Positions 1 to 5,898 are shown, counted from the first letter of the stretch. The stretch: DNA of 6,552 nucleotides from Chloroflexota bacterium (GCA_013694645.1 JACDBZ010000312.1:1-6552), one strand, 5' to 3'. Notes: generated from the letters alone by a model not told the origin. Program-made: numbers and translations.

Positions 1-788
1 GGGACCGATGCCTCGGCCGCGGAGAACCCCAGTTCCGGATCGGCGATGACGGCCGCCTGCGCAGCCGCCGTCGCGTCGACGAAGGCCCGCACCAGCTCGG
101 GATCGGCGTCGAGCAATTCGTCACCAACGATCATTCCGGGACCCGGCAGTGGCGCAACATCGTCCACCGTGAGCAGGCCGACCTCGGTGCCCCGCGCCTC
201 GAGCCGCAGCGGCTCGTTGTTCCGAAAGCCGGTGATCAGGTCCACGTCACCGTTCGAGAGGCCGTCGACCTGGTTGAACTGCGGATATTCGCGGATCTCG
301 ACGTCGGCCTCGGTGAGGCCGCCGGCCTCGAGCAGCGCGAGCAGCGCATGCCAGGACGACCCGAACTTGCCCGGGGTCCCGATCGACGTTCCCGCCAGGC
401 CAGATGGGTCCGCAGGAACGTCCGCCGCTGCGCCGATGAGGGCGACCGGGAACGATTGGTAGAGCGTTGAGACGTAGCGGATCGGGATTCCGGCGGTCCG
501 CGCGATCATGACGTCGGTGGCATCGGCGACTCCGAACTCCGCCTGACCGTCGGCGACCAGGCGCTGCACGTCGGGAGCCTGGTGATGCTCGATCGTCACC
601 TCGAGGCCGGCATCGGAGTAAAAGCCCTCCTGCTGGCCGACGTAGAACGGCGCGAACTGGACATCGGGCCGGTACCCGAGGGCGAGCGTGATGGGGCGCA
701 GCTCCCGCGGCGGCTCGGAGACCGCCGGCTGCTGGCAGGCGGCCAGGATGAGGGCCAGGAACGTGATGACAAGGCGCGACGGGGACAT
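1..788 (-). CDS. ribY: Riboflavin-type ABC importer substrate-binding lipoprotein RibY-like (C-terminus cut by window edge)
   Basis: This is probably the extracytoplasmic binding protein that captures riboflavin or a related flavin precursor and delivers it to the permease encoded just upstream. Reading the minus strand from ATG 788 gives 262 codons with no stop before the window edge. The N-terminus is a lipoprotein signal: a basic start (MSPSR), a hydrophobic stretch, then a lipobox L15-A16-A17-C18. The mature part begins with a NMT1/THI5 (SBP_bac ThiY-like) core, with GYRPDVQFAPFYVG at about residues 38-51 and GFYSDAGLEV just after. The FAPFYVG...G-Y/F-(F)...G(L)-(D/E)V pattern is typical of the ThiY/RibY/SsuA group. 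The start has AAGGA 6-7 bases upstream and lies 11 bases after the permease stop, so it is the third gene of the operon. The family alone would fit a thiamine-precursor (HMP) or alkylsulfonate importer; the FMN riboswitch upstream favours flavin. Confidence 0.88.
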   Translation of the reverse strand, partial: MSPSRLVITFLALILAACQQPAVSEPPRELRPITLALGYRPDVQFAPFYVGQQEGFYSDAGLEVTIEHHQAPDVQRLVADGQAEFGVADATDVMIARTAGIPIRYVSTLYQSFPVALIGAAADVPADPSGLAGTSIGTPGKFGSSWHALLALLEAGGLTEADVEIREYPQFNQVDGLSNGDVDLITGFRNNEPLRLEARGTEVGLLTVDDVAPLPGPGMIVGDELLDADPELVRAFVDATAAAQAAVIADPELGFSAAEASV

Positions 789-799
789 CGGTCTTCCTT

Positions 800-1540
800 T
801 CAGTGACTGAGGAGGCGCCGCTCGACGAACAACACCAGCCCGTAGAAGACGAGGCCGATGATCGCGAGCGTGGCGAGGGCGACGAACATGAGCGGGGTAT
901 CGAAGAGCCCCTGGTTGGCGATATTGATGAGGACGCCGAGACCGAGCGATGCACCGGCCCATTCGGCGACCACCGCGCCGATGACCGCGAGCGTCACGCC
1001 GACCCGAAGGCCGCCGAAGATGACCGGTAGGGCGGAAGGGATCTCGAGCAGGCGCGTCCGCTGCGGGTTCGTGGCGCCCAGGCTGCGGAGCATCTCGGTC
1101 AGCAGCGGGTCCACCGAACGGATGCCGACCATGGTGGCGATGGCGATCGGGAAGAAGATGATGAGCGCGCAGATTACGACGCGCGCGAGCAGCCCCCCGC
1201 CGAACCAGATGTCGAGTAGCGGGGCGAGGGCCAGGATCGGGACCGCCTGGGCCGCGACGATATACGGCGACAGCACCCGCTCGATGAGCACGCTCTTGCC
1301 CAGCGCGATCCCGGTGACGACGGCCGCGGTCGCACCAACGACGAAGCCGAGCACGATCTCGAGAAGCGTCACCGCGCTGTGCTCCCACAGGATGCCGCTG
1401 CCGATCGCACGCCAGGCGCGCTCGCCCACCACCTCCGGCGCCGGCAGGATGTACTCCGGATATCCGCCGATGACGGTCGCCAGCTTCCAGACCATGAGAA
1501 AGACGACGAAGCTGAGCGCCGCCGCGCCGCCGCGTCTCAT
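800..1540 (-). CDS. ribX: ABC importer permease, RibX-like (BPD_transp_1 family)
   Basis: This is the inner-membrane channel subunit of the importer, 246 residues, with the size and layout of SsuC/ThiX/RibX permeases. After a first membrane helix (about 8-24) comes a PEYILPAPEVV segment typical of this family. Further hydrophobic segments lie at about 57-80, 93-112, 117-138, 180-200 and 216-238. The cytoplasmic EAA loop that docks on the ATPase is at about 148-182 (LTEMLRSLGATNPQRT, then GLRVGV). The ATG overlaps the ATPase stop in an ATGA arrangement and is preceded by a strong AGGAGGG ribosome site 7 bases away, which fixes the start and shows tight coupling. The substrate is inferred from the FMN riboswitch at the operon head; by family alone it could carry thiamine precursors, nitrate or sulfonates. 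Confidence 0.93.
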   Translation of the reverse strand: MRRGGAAALSFVVFLMVWKLATVIGGYPEYILPAPEVVGERAWRAIGSGILWEHSAVTLLEIVLGFVVGATAAVVTGIALGKSVLIERVLSPYIVAAQAVPILALAPLLDIWFGGGLLARVVICALIIFFPIAIATMVGIRSVDPLLTEMLRSLGATNPQRTRLLEIPSALPVIFGGLRVGVTLAVIGAVVAEWAGASLGLGVLINIANQGLFDTPLMFVALATLAIIGLVFYGLVLFVERRLLSH

Positions 1541-2388
1541 GCCGCGCCCTCCTGGTCAGCCCACGGCCGCAGCTCGAGTGCGTGACCCTCGCTCAAGGCT
1601 GCGCGCACCTCGGCAGCCAGCTCGGCCGCCCGCGGGTCTCCGAGCAGCTCGGCCGGCCGGGGGCGGGGCAGGTCGACATCGACGATGCGCGCCACCCGCC
1701 CGGGCCGCGGCGTCATGACCACGACCCGGTCTGCGAGCGCCACCGCCTCGCTCACGCTGTGCGTGACGAAGACCACGGTTCGCGGCCGCTCCATCCACAG
1801 TCGTTGAAGCTCGTCGTTGAACGTTTCGCGAGTGAGGGCGTCGAGCGCGCTGAAGGGCTCGTCGAGGAGCAGGACCGGCGGGTCGCCGATCAGGGCCCGC
1901 GCGATCGCGGCGCGCTGGGCCATGCCCCCGGACAGCTCGCGTGGCCGAAGCGATGCGGCAGCGGTCAGGCCGACGCGGTCAAGTGCCTCCGACGCTCGAG
2001 CGCGCCGCTCCGCCGCCGGGACCCCGGCCAGCTCCAACGGCAGCGCGACATTGTCGATGGTGGTGCGCCAGGAAATGAGCCGCGGCTGTTGAAAGCCCAG
2101 GCCGGCGCGACCGTCCCCGGGGCGCGGGACGCTCCCATCCACCATGACGGTCCCCCCCGTCGGCTCGAGCAGACCCGCAACGAGGCGCAGCAGGGTGCTC
2201 TTGCCGCAGCCGTTCGGGCCGATGACTGCCGTGAAGGAGCCCGCCGCGATCTCCAGGTTGACGCCGCCCAGGGCTTCAACGCCGTCGGAGCGCGCACCGA
2301 AGTACACGCCGACGTCATCGATCGTGACGCCCAGTCCGGTGCCGAGTCCGGTGCCGAGTCCGGTGCCCTGGGTCGAGTGCGCGCTCAT
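1537..2388 (-). CDS. ABC importer ATP-binding protein, first gene of the FMN-riboswitch operon
   Basis: This cytoplasmic ATPase should power the RibX/RibY-like importer. From ATG 2388 it has 283 residues. It shows a Walker A GPNGCGKS at 57-64, Q-loop glutamine in FQQPRLISW near 101, signature LSGGM at 152-156, Walker B VLLLDEP at 172-178 and H-loop H210. This is the SsuB/TauB/ThiZ-like group. I chose ATG 2388 because GGGAG lies 4 bases upstream. ATG 2412 and GTG 2433 are in frame but have no clear ribosome site and would add a tail that lies inside the riboswitch expression platform. The first 20 residues are low-complexity (a repeated GTGL motif from a 12-bp tandem repeat) and lie outside the ATPase fold. 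The gene overlaps the permease by 4 bases. No agreed symbol is known to me for the ATPase of RibXY systems. Confidence 0.93.
   Translation of the reverse strand: MSAHSTQGTGLGTGLGTGLGVTIDDVGVYFGARSDGVEALGGVNLEIAAGSFTAVIGPNGCGKSTLLRLVAGLLEPTGGTVMVDGSVPRPGDGRAGLGFQQPRLISWRTTIDNVALPLELAGVPAAERRARASEALDRVGLTAAASLRPRELSGGMAQRAAIARALIGDPPVLLLDEPFSALDALTRETFNDELQRLWMERPRTVVFVTHSVSEAVALADRVVVMTPRPGRVARIVDVDLPRPRPAELLGDPRAAELAAEVRAALSEGHALELRPWADQEGAA
2333..2368 (+). repeat. Three tandem 12-bp units inside the ATPase N-terminus
   Basis: Three back-to-back copies of agtccggtgccg are present; the third differs only in its last base (c for g). Because 12 is a multiple of 3, copy-number change would keep the frame. 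On the coding minus strand it yields a repeated Gly-Thr-Gly-Leu stretch just before the ABC domain starts, about 20 bases inside the start codon. Confidence 0.9.
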
Positions 2389-2392
2389 CCTG

Positions 2393-2397
2393 CTCCC
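2393..2397 (-). promoter_or_regulatory. Ribosome binding site of the importer ATPase gene
   Basis: On the minus strand GGGAG sits 4 bases before ATG 2388. The spacing is slightly short but it is the only good purine-rich site near any in-frame start. Its GGG forms part of the candidate hairpin at 2395-2423, so it is the likely target of the riboswitch. Confidence 0.65.
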
Positions 2398-2423
2398 GTG
2401 TGATGCGGTCATCGCGCCACGGG
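2395..2423 (-). promoter_or_regulatory. Candidate ribosome-site-sequestering hairpin (riboswitch expression platform)
   Basis: On the minus-strand RNA CCCGTG (2423-2418) pairs perfectly with CACGGG (2400-2395). Inside it GATG (2413-2410) pairs with CATC (2405-2402) around an ACCG loop. The lower stem covers the GGG of the ribosome site. There is no run of U between the aptamer and the gene, so control of translation is more likely than transcription termination. A competing pairing, CCACG (2463-2459) with CGTGG (2421-2417), starts directly after the aptamer P1 stem and would break the lower stem. The pairing is seen; its function is inferred. Confidence 0.5.
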
Positions 2424-2463
2424 GCAACACCACCGTCTCCGCCGGACGCGGCGAAGTACGTGG

Positions 2464-2625
2464 TCGTCTTCTCCCATCCGGACTGTGACCGTCGGCTCTG
2501 TCAACCCCGGCTCTCCGCCAGGGTTCAGATCGGCCTCGCCGGTGTCGGTCACCGATGAGGTTCGCGGGCTGGCTCAGCGTCTGAGCCGACCGCCGGTGGG
2601 GACTTTCACCCCGCCCCGAAGACGA
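2464..2625 (-). ncRNA. FMN riboswitch aptamer (RFN element)
   Basis: The minus strand carries the nearly invariant RFN sequence blocks in order: GGGGCGGGGTGAAAGTCCCC, then ACCGGCGGT, AGCCCGCGA, GAGGCCGATCTG, GCCGACGGTCACAGTCCGG and ATGGGAGAAGA. P1 is a perfect 8-bp pair, TCGTCTTC (2625-2618) with GAAGACGA (2471-2464). P3 is GGCTCAG/CTGAGCC around ACG. P4 is CCTC/GAGG continuing into CGGTG/CACCG. P5 is a longer than usual arm, AACCCTGGC against GCCGGGGTT with one G-U pair. It binds FMN and normally lowers expression of riboflavin synthesis or uptake genes when FMN is abundant. Here it precedes the ABC importer by about 76 bases. Confidence 0.97.
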
Positions 2626-2646
2626 TGAGTAATTCGATTAGCGGCG

Positions 2647-2675
2647 ATCGTGTCATGCGGGACAGGCGCGGTCAA
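2647..2675 (-). promoter_or_regulatory. Candidate promoter of the FMN-riboswitch operon
   Basis: On the minus strand TTGACC (2675-2670) is a 5/6 match to a -35 box. It is followed after 17 bases by CACGAT (2652-2647), a weak -10 that keeps the key A at position 2 and T at position 6. Transcription would begin near 2640, about 15 bases before the riboswitch P1 stem, which is a sensible leader. A TATAAA at 2699-2694 on the same strand is a better -10 by sequence but has no well-spaced -35 and lies inside the inverted repeat at 2676-2709. Confidence 0.45.
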
Positions 2676-2709
2676 GGCCACGGCGTGTAGATGTTTATAC
2701 GCGGTGGCC
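2676..2709. repeat. Imperfect 34-bp inverted repeat between dedA and the riboswitch operon
   Basis: The arms GGCCACGGCGTGTA (2676-2689) and TATACGCGGTGGCC (2696-2709) are reverse complements at 12 of 14 positions, around a 6-base spacer gatgtt. The outer six pairs are perfect. It abuts the candidate -35 box of the riboswitch operon and lies downstream of dedA. It could be a terminator hairpin for the PAP2-dedA transcript (no T-run follows on the minus strand) or an operator for a dimeric regulator. The repeat is seen; its function is unknown. Confidence 0.7.
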
Positions 2710-2833
2710 ATGCATCAAGATGATCGCGACCCGCGAACGGCAACCTTGGGCCGAGTCCCGGACGGTGAAGTCGCCCGGCAGTGCGGATGGCAGCTTCCGC
2801 TGCACAGATCCCGGTCACGCCTGCACCTGCTCC
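2710..2833. other. Non-coding spacer downstream of dedA
   Basis: Together with the riboswitch leader this gives about 445 bases without a convincing gene between 2389 and 2833. In this part I see only small hairpins, for example TCGCG-ACC-CGCGA at 2724-2736 and GCAGC-TTCC-GCTGC at 2790-2803. Neither is followed by a T-run on the minus strand. No gene, tRNA or clear terminator is visible. Confidence 0.5.
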
Positions 2834-3508
2834 CTATCGGACTGGCGGCGCGTGCCGATGCTTGTTCCACCACCATCGGCCGAACAGGAGAAGCGCCAGG
2901 CCGATCACGACGACATAGATGACGTACTCGAACGGCTTGAGCGCCGCCTCGATCTGCGGGTAGTTCTCGCCGACCACGAAGCCCGCGTAGATGAGGGCCG
3001 CGTTCCACGGCAACGAGCCGAGCGTGCTGAACAGGAGGAAGCGACCCATCGGCATGCGACTGATTCCGGCCGGATAGCTGACGAAGGTGCGCACCAGCGG
3101 CACCATCCGACCGAGGAAGACGGCCCAATTGCCCCAGCGCTCGAACCAACGGTCGGCCCGGTCGAGGTCGGATGCGCCGATGCCGACGTAGCGACCGAAT
3201 CGGTCCAGGATGGGTCGTCCGCCCCATGCGCCGATCGCGTAGCCGACCAACGCCCCGACCACACTGCCGACCGTCGCCAATGCCACCGCCAGCGGAATGT
3301 TCCACGGGAGTCCGGTGAGTGGCTCGAGGACGGAGGGATCGGCGGCCGATTGGCTCACCTTCCAGCCGGCCATGGGCAGGATCACCTCCGATGGGATCGG
3401 CGCGACGATCGTTTCGAGCGCCACGGCCACGCCGACCCCCACGTAGCCGACCGCGTCGTACATTTGGAGGACGAACGGGATGACCTCGCGGTCGATGAAA
3501 TCGAGCAG
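2834..3508 (-). CDS. DedA/VTT family membrane protein (probable CTG start)
   Basis: DedA-family (SNARE-associated/VTT) proteins are multi-pass inner-membrane proteins. Some members flip phosphatidylethanolamine or undecaprenyl phosphate, and the family affects membrane homeostasis. Counting from CTG 3508 it has 224 residues, normal for the family. It shows the conserved acidic segment ALETIVAPIPSE (about 30-41) and the signature FLGRMVPLVRTF...PAGISRM (about 131-151) with R134, P137 and R140, plus membrane segments near 18-48, 70-95, 155-180 and 194-211. The first ATG (3463) has no ribosome site, only CCTCC before it, yet the 15 codons upstream (LDFIDREVIPFVLQ after the CTG) look like a normal DedA N-terminus. 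CTG 3508 has GAGGG 7 bases upstream, inside the last codons of the PAP2 gene. The PAP2 stop is 3 bases before it and in the same frame. If only standard starts are allowed, the start is 3463 (209 residues). Confidence 0.88.
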   Translation of the reverse strand: MLDFIDREVIPFVLQMYDAVGYVGVGVAVALETIVAPIPSEVILPMAGWKVSQSAADPSVLEPLTGLPWNIPLAVALATVGSVVGALVGYAIGAWGGRPILDRFGRYVGIGASDLDRADRWFERWGNWAVFLGRMVPLVRTFVSYPAGISRMPMGRFLLFSTLGSLPWNAALIYAGFVVGENYPQIEAALKPFEYVIYVVVIGLALLLFGRWWWNKHRHAPPVR

Positions 3509-3511
3509 CGC

Positions 3512-4345
3512 TCAGCCCTCGGTCGACGTGCGGCGCGGCACGGCGACGCGGCGACTCCGGGACTTGGGATGGGCGGCTGCCTCGGCCAGCTCGCGAGCAC
3601 GGGCCCGCTCGTCGACCCCGAGGACGTGAACCGCGACCAGGATCGCGAGCAGCGCACCGCCGGCCATCCAGCCGCCGAGCACATCCATCGGGTAATGCGC
3701 CCCGAGGTAGATGCGGGTGGCACTGATCGCGCCGACGAAGATCGCCGCGACAAGATAGGCGACCTGGCCCTGTCGGTGGTCATGGGCAAGGCGGGCCACA
3801 CAGAAGGCGGCGATGCCATACAGGACGGTGGCCCGCAGCGCGTGCCCGGCCGGGAAATCGGCGATGTCGTCCAGGCCAATGTTGTTGACGTTGAAGATGG
3901 CGCTGACGAGCTGCGGCAGGCTGATCGCCTCGGCCGACGTGAAGTACTTGAGCGCCCACTCCATTGGGAATGCGAGCGTGCCCAGCGCGAGCAGCACGGC
4001 GAGGTCGCGACGTCCATTGGCCAGGGCGAGGAGGCCGAGGCTGGCGAACGCGAGCGCCACGAACCACCCGCTCCCGAGGGCACTGATCCCGATGATCAGG
4101 AACTCGACCGGTGCAAGGTTGGTCTCGACCCAGCCGTGAACGGCGGGCACGACCGTCGACATCATCCATTCCTCGGGCGCCGTGTAGACCGTCGTGCGCT
4201 TGAGCATGACCAGCCAGAAGAGCCCAGGAAGCGCGATCACCGCCAGCAGGAACGCCCCTGCGGGGCTGGGCACCGCACCGCCAAGCTGGTGTGCTGCCTC
4301 GTCGCTCATCACGAGGCGGCGCATGGGGTCCGGCAGCCGTCGCAC
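3512..4345 (-). CDS. PAP2-superfamily phosphatase-like membrane protein
   Basis: PAP2 enzymes remove phosphate from lipids such as phosphatidate or undecaprenyl diphosphate. The protein has 277 residues from GTG 4345 and several membrane segments (about 29-48, 78-108, 114-131, 169-186, 194-210, 223-242). Motif 2 is PAGH at 165-168, with the catalytic-type H168. Motif 3 is TRIYLGAHYPMD at 210-221, carrying R211, H217 and D221 in standard spacing. Motif 1 (K-x6-RP) is degenerate: K133 is present, but no Arg-Pro follows. The C-terminus (about 245-277) is a basic cytoplasmic-looking tail. The GTG fits a leaderless mRNA from TATACT at 4358-4353; ATG 4324 or 4309 would shorten it by 7 or 12 residues, and neither has a clear ribosome site. 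It is followed in the same frame by dedA. PAP2 and DedA domains also occur fused in other bacteria, which supports a joint membrane-lipid role. Confidence 0.85.
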   Translation of the reverse strand: MRRLPDPMRRLVMSDEAAHQLGGAVPSPAGAFLLAVIALPGLFWLVMLKRTTVYTAPEEWMMSTVVPAVHGWVETNLAPVEFLIIGISALGSGWFVALAFASLGLLALANGRRDLAVLLALGTLAFPMEWALKYFTSAEAISLPQLVSAIFNVNNIGLDDIADFPAGHALRATVLYGIAAFCVARLAHDHRQGQVAYLVAAIFVGAISATRIYLGAHYPMDVLGGWMAGGALLAILVAVHVLGVDERARARELAEAAAHPKSRSRRVAVPRRTSTEG

Positions 4346-4351
4346 GGTGCG

Positions 4352-4358
4352 TAGTATA
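4352..4358. promoter_or_regulatory. Overlapping divergent -10 elements between PAP2 gene and hutH
   Basis: On the plus strand TAGTAT (4352-4357) matches TANNNT and ends 8 bases before the hutH ATG at 4366. On the minus strand TATACT (4358-4353, 5/6 match to TATAAT) ends 7 bases before the PAP2 GTG at 4345. Neither start has a ribosome site, and the distances put both transcription starts at or next to the start codon, as expected for leaderless mRNAs. A weak -35 CTGAAG (4380-4375) lies 16 bases upstream on the minus side; I see none on the plus side. Confidence 0.5.
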
Positions 4359-4365
4359 GGGACCG

Positions 4366-5898
4366 ATGCCTCCGCTTCAGCTCTCCGGCCGAGACCTCAC
4401 CATCGACAACGTGATCGACGTTGCACGCGGTCGACGACCGGTGGAGCTCGATCCCGACGCCGCGGAGCGGATGGGCGAATCGCGCGCCGTCATCGAACGC
4501 CTCGTTGCCGAAGGCGCCACCGTCTACGGCGTCACCACCGGCTTCGGTGACCTCGCCGACGTGCGCATCGAGCCATCTCAGACCGCGGAGCTTCAGCGCA
4601 ACCTCGTCCGCTCCCACGCGGCAGGTGTCGGCGAGCCGCTGTCCGACGAAGTGGTGCGCGCGATGCTCGTGCTGCGCGCGAACACGCTCGCGGTCGGACT
4701 CTCGGGCGTCCGTGTGAAGGTCGCGGGGCTGCTGATCGGCATGCTGAACGCGGGCGTCCATCCGGTCGTGCCATCACGCGGCAGCCTGGGAGCTTCGGGT
4801 GACCTGGCGCCGCTGGCGCACCTGGCGCTGGTCCTCATCGGCGAGGGGGAGGCGACGATCGAGGGTGCAGGACCGCTCGCGGGCGGCGAGGCGCTGGCTC
4901 GCGCGCTCCTCGAGCCGCTGACGCTCGGCGCCAAGGAGGGGCTGGCGCTGCTTAACGGGACGCAGATGATGGCCGGCATCGGCGCGTTGGCCCATCACGA
5001 TGCGCTGCGGCTTGCGATCACGGCGGACGTCGTCGGTGCCATGAGCCTGGAGGCGATGCTCGGTACCGGGGCCGCCTTCGCGGAGGAGCTGATCGCGGCG
5101 CGGCCGCACCCCGGACAGGTGGCATCGGCACGGCACCTTCGCGAGCTGCTCGCCGGGAGCGAAATCTGGGCGTCGCACCGCGCGGACACCGAGCACCGGG
5201 TGCAGGATGCCTACAGCCTGCGCTGCATGCCACAGGTGCACGGGGCAGCGCGCGACGCGCTCGGCGAGCTGGAGCGCGTGCTGCGCGTCGAGATCAACGC
5301 GGTTACCGACAATCCGCTCGTCTTCCCGACCGGCGAGGTCATCTCTGGCGGCAACTTCCACGGCGAGCCGCTGGCCCTGGCGCTCGACTACGCCACGCTT
5401 GCCGTCGCCGAGCTGGCATCCATCTCGGAGCGACGCACCGCCCGGCTGGTGGACGCGCACCTCTCCGGCCTGCCGGCGTTCCTTGCCGAGCGGCCGGGCG
5501 TCGAGAGCGGGCTGATGATCGCGCACTACACCGCGGCCGCCCTGGTGAATGAGCTCCAGACGCTCGCCCATCCGTCGTCGGTGGACACGATCCCGACCAG
5601 CGCCAACCAGGAGGATCACGTCAGCATGGGCGCCACCTCGGCGCTCCACCTGCGCGAGGCGATCGACCGCGCCGAGCAGGTGCTGGCCATCGAAGCGTTG
5701 TGCGCCGCGCAGGGACTGGACTTCCGGACTCCCCTGCGGCCCGGTGCGGGCGTCGCACGCGCACACGCCATCATCCGATCCCGTGTACCGCACCTTGGCG
5801 CGGACAGGTCGCCCGCGCCCGATATCGGCGCCGCGCGCGATCTGGTTCACGCTGGCGAGCTGCTGGCCAATGGGGCAACGCAGGGCGCGCATGGATGA
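4366..5898 (+). CDS. hutH: Histidine ammonia-lyase
   Basis: This cytoplasmic enzyme turns L-histidine into trans-urocanate and ammonia, the first step of histidine degradation. Its 510 residues match the usual HutH length. The self-forming MIO cofactor comes from A143-S144-G145 within GSLGASGDLAPLAH. Active-site residues of the family are all present: Y54 (VYGVTTGFG), H84 (RSHAAG), N197 (LLNGTQ), Q280, Y283 and R286 (RVQDAYSLR), F331 (GGNFHGEP) and E416 (SANQEDHVSM). H84 together with E416 points to histidine rather than phenylalanine as substrate. The segment MIAHYTAAALVNE (384-396) differs from the MIAQVTAAALASE form of many proteobacterial HutH, suggesting a separate subfamily. The ATG has no ribosome site and lies 8 bases after a -10-like TAGTAT, so it is probably leaderless. 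Its stop overlaps the start of the next gene. No hutU, hutI or hutG is within the window. Confidence 0.95.
   Translation: MPPLQLSGRDLTIDNVIDVARGRRPVELDPDAAERMGESRAVIERLVAEGATVYGVTTGFGDLADVRIEPSQTAELQRNLVRSHAAGVGEPLSDEVVRAMLVLRANTLAVGLSGVRVKVAGLLIGMLNAGVHPVVPSRGSLGASGDLAPLAHLALVLIGEGEATIEGAGPLAGGEALARALLEPLTLGAKEGLALLNGTQMMAGIGALAHHDALRLAITADVVGAMSLEAMLGTGAAFAEELIAARPHPGQVASARHLRELLAGSEIWASHRADTEHRVQDAYSLRCMPQVHGAARDALGELERVLRVEINAVTDNPLVFPTGEVISGGNFHGEPLALALDYATLAVAELASISERRTARLVDAHLSGLPAFLAERPGVESGLMIAHYTAAALVNELQTLAHPSSVDTIPTSANQEDHVSMGATSALHLREAIDRAEQVLAIEALCAAQGLDFRTPLRPGAGVARAHAIIRSRVPHLGADRSPAPDIGAARDLVHAGELLANGATQGAHG
5882..5885 (+). promoter_or_regulatory. Ribosome binding site for the GNAT-like gene inside hutH
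   Basis: AGGG sits 5 bases before ATG 5891, within the last hutH codons. With the 8-base overlap of the two genes it points to coupled translation. Confidence 0.5.

Noticed and set aside
1..14. The first 14 bases recur exactly at 4359-4372 (gggaccgatgcctc)
   Set aside because: One copy lies inside the binding-protein gene and the other spans the hutH start; flanks do not match, and a single 14-base match is not surprising in a GC-rich 6.5-kb window.
247..954. A 235-codon minus-strand open frame across the binding-protein and permease region
   Set aside because: The reading frame from ATG 788 gives a lipoprotein signal and NMT1-type motifs and stays open to the edge; the other frame is Arg/Ser/Pro-rich noise.
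858..2403. Plus-strand open frames opposite the permease and ATPase (858-1718 and 1582-2403)
   Set aside because: Low-complexity Arg/Pro/Ala/Ser-rich translations without motifs, opposite two genes with complete ABC signatures.
2440..2453. Small hairpin CGCCG-CGTC-CGGCG between the aptamer and the ATPase gene, as a possible terminator
   Set aside because: Only 5 base pairs and no U-run follows on the minus strand, so it cannot be a standard intrinsic terminator.
2464..2625. The leader as a TPP riboswitch, suggested by the thiamine-precursor-like transporter family
   Set aside because: The conserved blocks are those of the RFN element (for example AGTCCGGATGGGAGAAGA and AGCCCGCGA); the TPP blocks CTGAGA and ACCTGAT are absent.
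2724..2736. Short hairpin TCGCG-ACC-CGCGA downstream of dedA as a terminator
   Set aside because: Five base pairs with a three-base loop and no T-run; this is expected by chance in such GC-rich DNA.
2720..4354. A 544-codon open frame on the plus strand, opposite dedA and the PAP2 gene
   Set aside because: It is rich in Asp, Arg, His and Glu as expected for the antisense of GC-rich membrane-protein genes, has no recognisable domain, and both minus-strand genes have clear family motifs.
4774..5892. A 372-codon open frame on the minus strand opposite hutH
   Set aside because: It is fully antisense to an unmistakable histidine ammonia-lyase and its translation shows no family motif; it comes from GC-biased third codon positions.
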